Assembly (NCBI GenBank): GCA_030916665.1
Contig: JAUPWC010000605.1
Span: 1-5,808, forward strand
DNA length: 5,808 nt
Origin: Verrucomicrobiota bacterium
Lineage (GTDB): Bacteria; Verrucomicrobiota; Verrucomicrobiia; Opitutales; Opitutaceae
Direction of reading: 5' to 3'
The notes under the pieces were generated by a model. That model did no database searches and was not told the origin of the DNA. It worked only from the letters and a program-made list of their open reading frames with translations. Both the position numbers and the translations under genes were made by a program. Shown piece after piece: positions 5,723 through 5,808 of this stretch; the first letter of the stretch is position 1, and each line of letters opens with the position of its first letter.

Positions 5723-5808
5723 TTAGCCGGCTTTTTCGAGCACCAGATGCAGGGGCGAACCGCGGTGCCTGAGGGCGGCGAGATAAAGCTGTTCGTCGTA
5801 AGGTTTCC
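5723..5808 (-). CDS. C-terminal end of an unrecognised gene (27 codons visible)
   Basis: On the minus strand an open frame enters from the right edge and ends with TAA at 5725-5723. The visible residues are KPYDEQLYLAALRHRGSPLH followed by LVLEKAG. About 70 percent of its codons end in G or C, whereas the alternative frame across the same bases is clearly poorer, which supports coding. There are too few residues to assign a family. The gene would lie upstream of the esterase in the same direction, 150 bases away, so co-transcription is possible but not shown. Confidence 0.45.
   Translation of the reverse strand, partial: KPYDEQLYLAALRHRGSPLHLVLEKAG

Noticed and set aside
5726..5738. GCCGGC followed by TTTTT as an intrinsic terminator on the plus strand
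   Set aside because: The stem is only a 6-base palindrome without a loop, and it lies within the probable end of a minus-strand gene.
5652..5808. Alternative minus-strand frame ending at 5652 with GYDGNHSIRLKGC
   Set aside because: Its codons have poor G/C at third positions over the right-hand part. A distant look of an Hfq-like segment in the overlapping frame was too weak to claim.

Overview
This is a G+C-rich bacterial chromosomal segment from a carbohydrate-degrading organism. It holds three secreted or envelope polysaccharide-processing proteins and one sugar-type AraC regulator. It also holds several structured, REP-like repeats in the gaps between genes. Gene content, base composition, the lack of Shine-Dalgarno sequences at the chosen starts and the style of the repeats suggest a Verrucomicrobiota member, possibly Opitutaceae. 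That placement is an inference; the window has no phylogenetic marker.

Layout, left to right. Positions 1-541 (minus) are the N-terminal part of a GH127-family (DUF1680) glycoside hydrolase with an export signal. It is transcribed divergently from an AraC/MelR-like regulator (719-1576, plus) across a 177-bp shared promoter region. A 482-bp gap (1577-2058) carries three inverted-repeat elements. Two are of a GTGGG...GCTTGC type that resembles Pseudomonas REPs; one is a degraded copy of a GGTGG-type element. Then comes a secreted right-handed beta-helix protein resembling GH141 (2059-3921, plus). It converges on a secreted SGNH/sialate O-acetylesterase-like esterase (4088-5572, minus). The 166-bp convergent gap contains a GC-rich hairpin with two alternative pairings and a well-preserved GGTGG-type paired-hairpin element whose last base is also the last base of the esterase stop codon. 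Upstream of the esterase, 150 bp with two inverted repeats separate it from the C-terminal end of an unrecognised minus-strand gene (5723-5808).

Working together (inference): a deacetylase, a GH141-like enzyme and a GH127 enzyme fit stepwise removal of acetyl groups and terminal sugars from a branched plant or algal polysaccharide, possibly pectin-type. The MelR-like protein would sense a released sugar and control at least the divergent GH127 gene. I see no unmistakable new system. The most unusual material is the set of REPIN-like elements, one of which shows internal compensatory base-pair changes, and a 7-bp tandem repeat inside the esterase gene.
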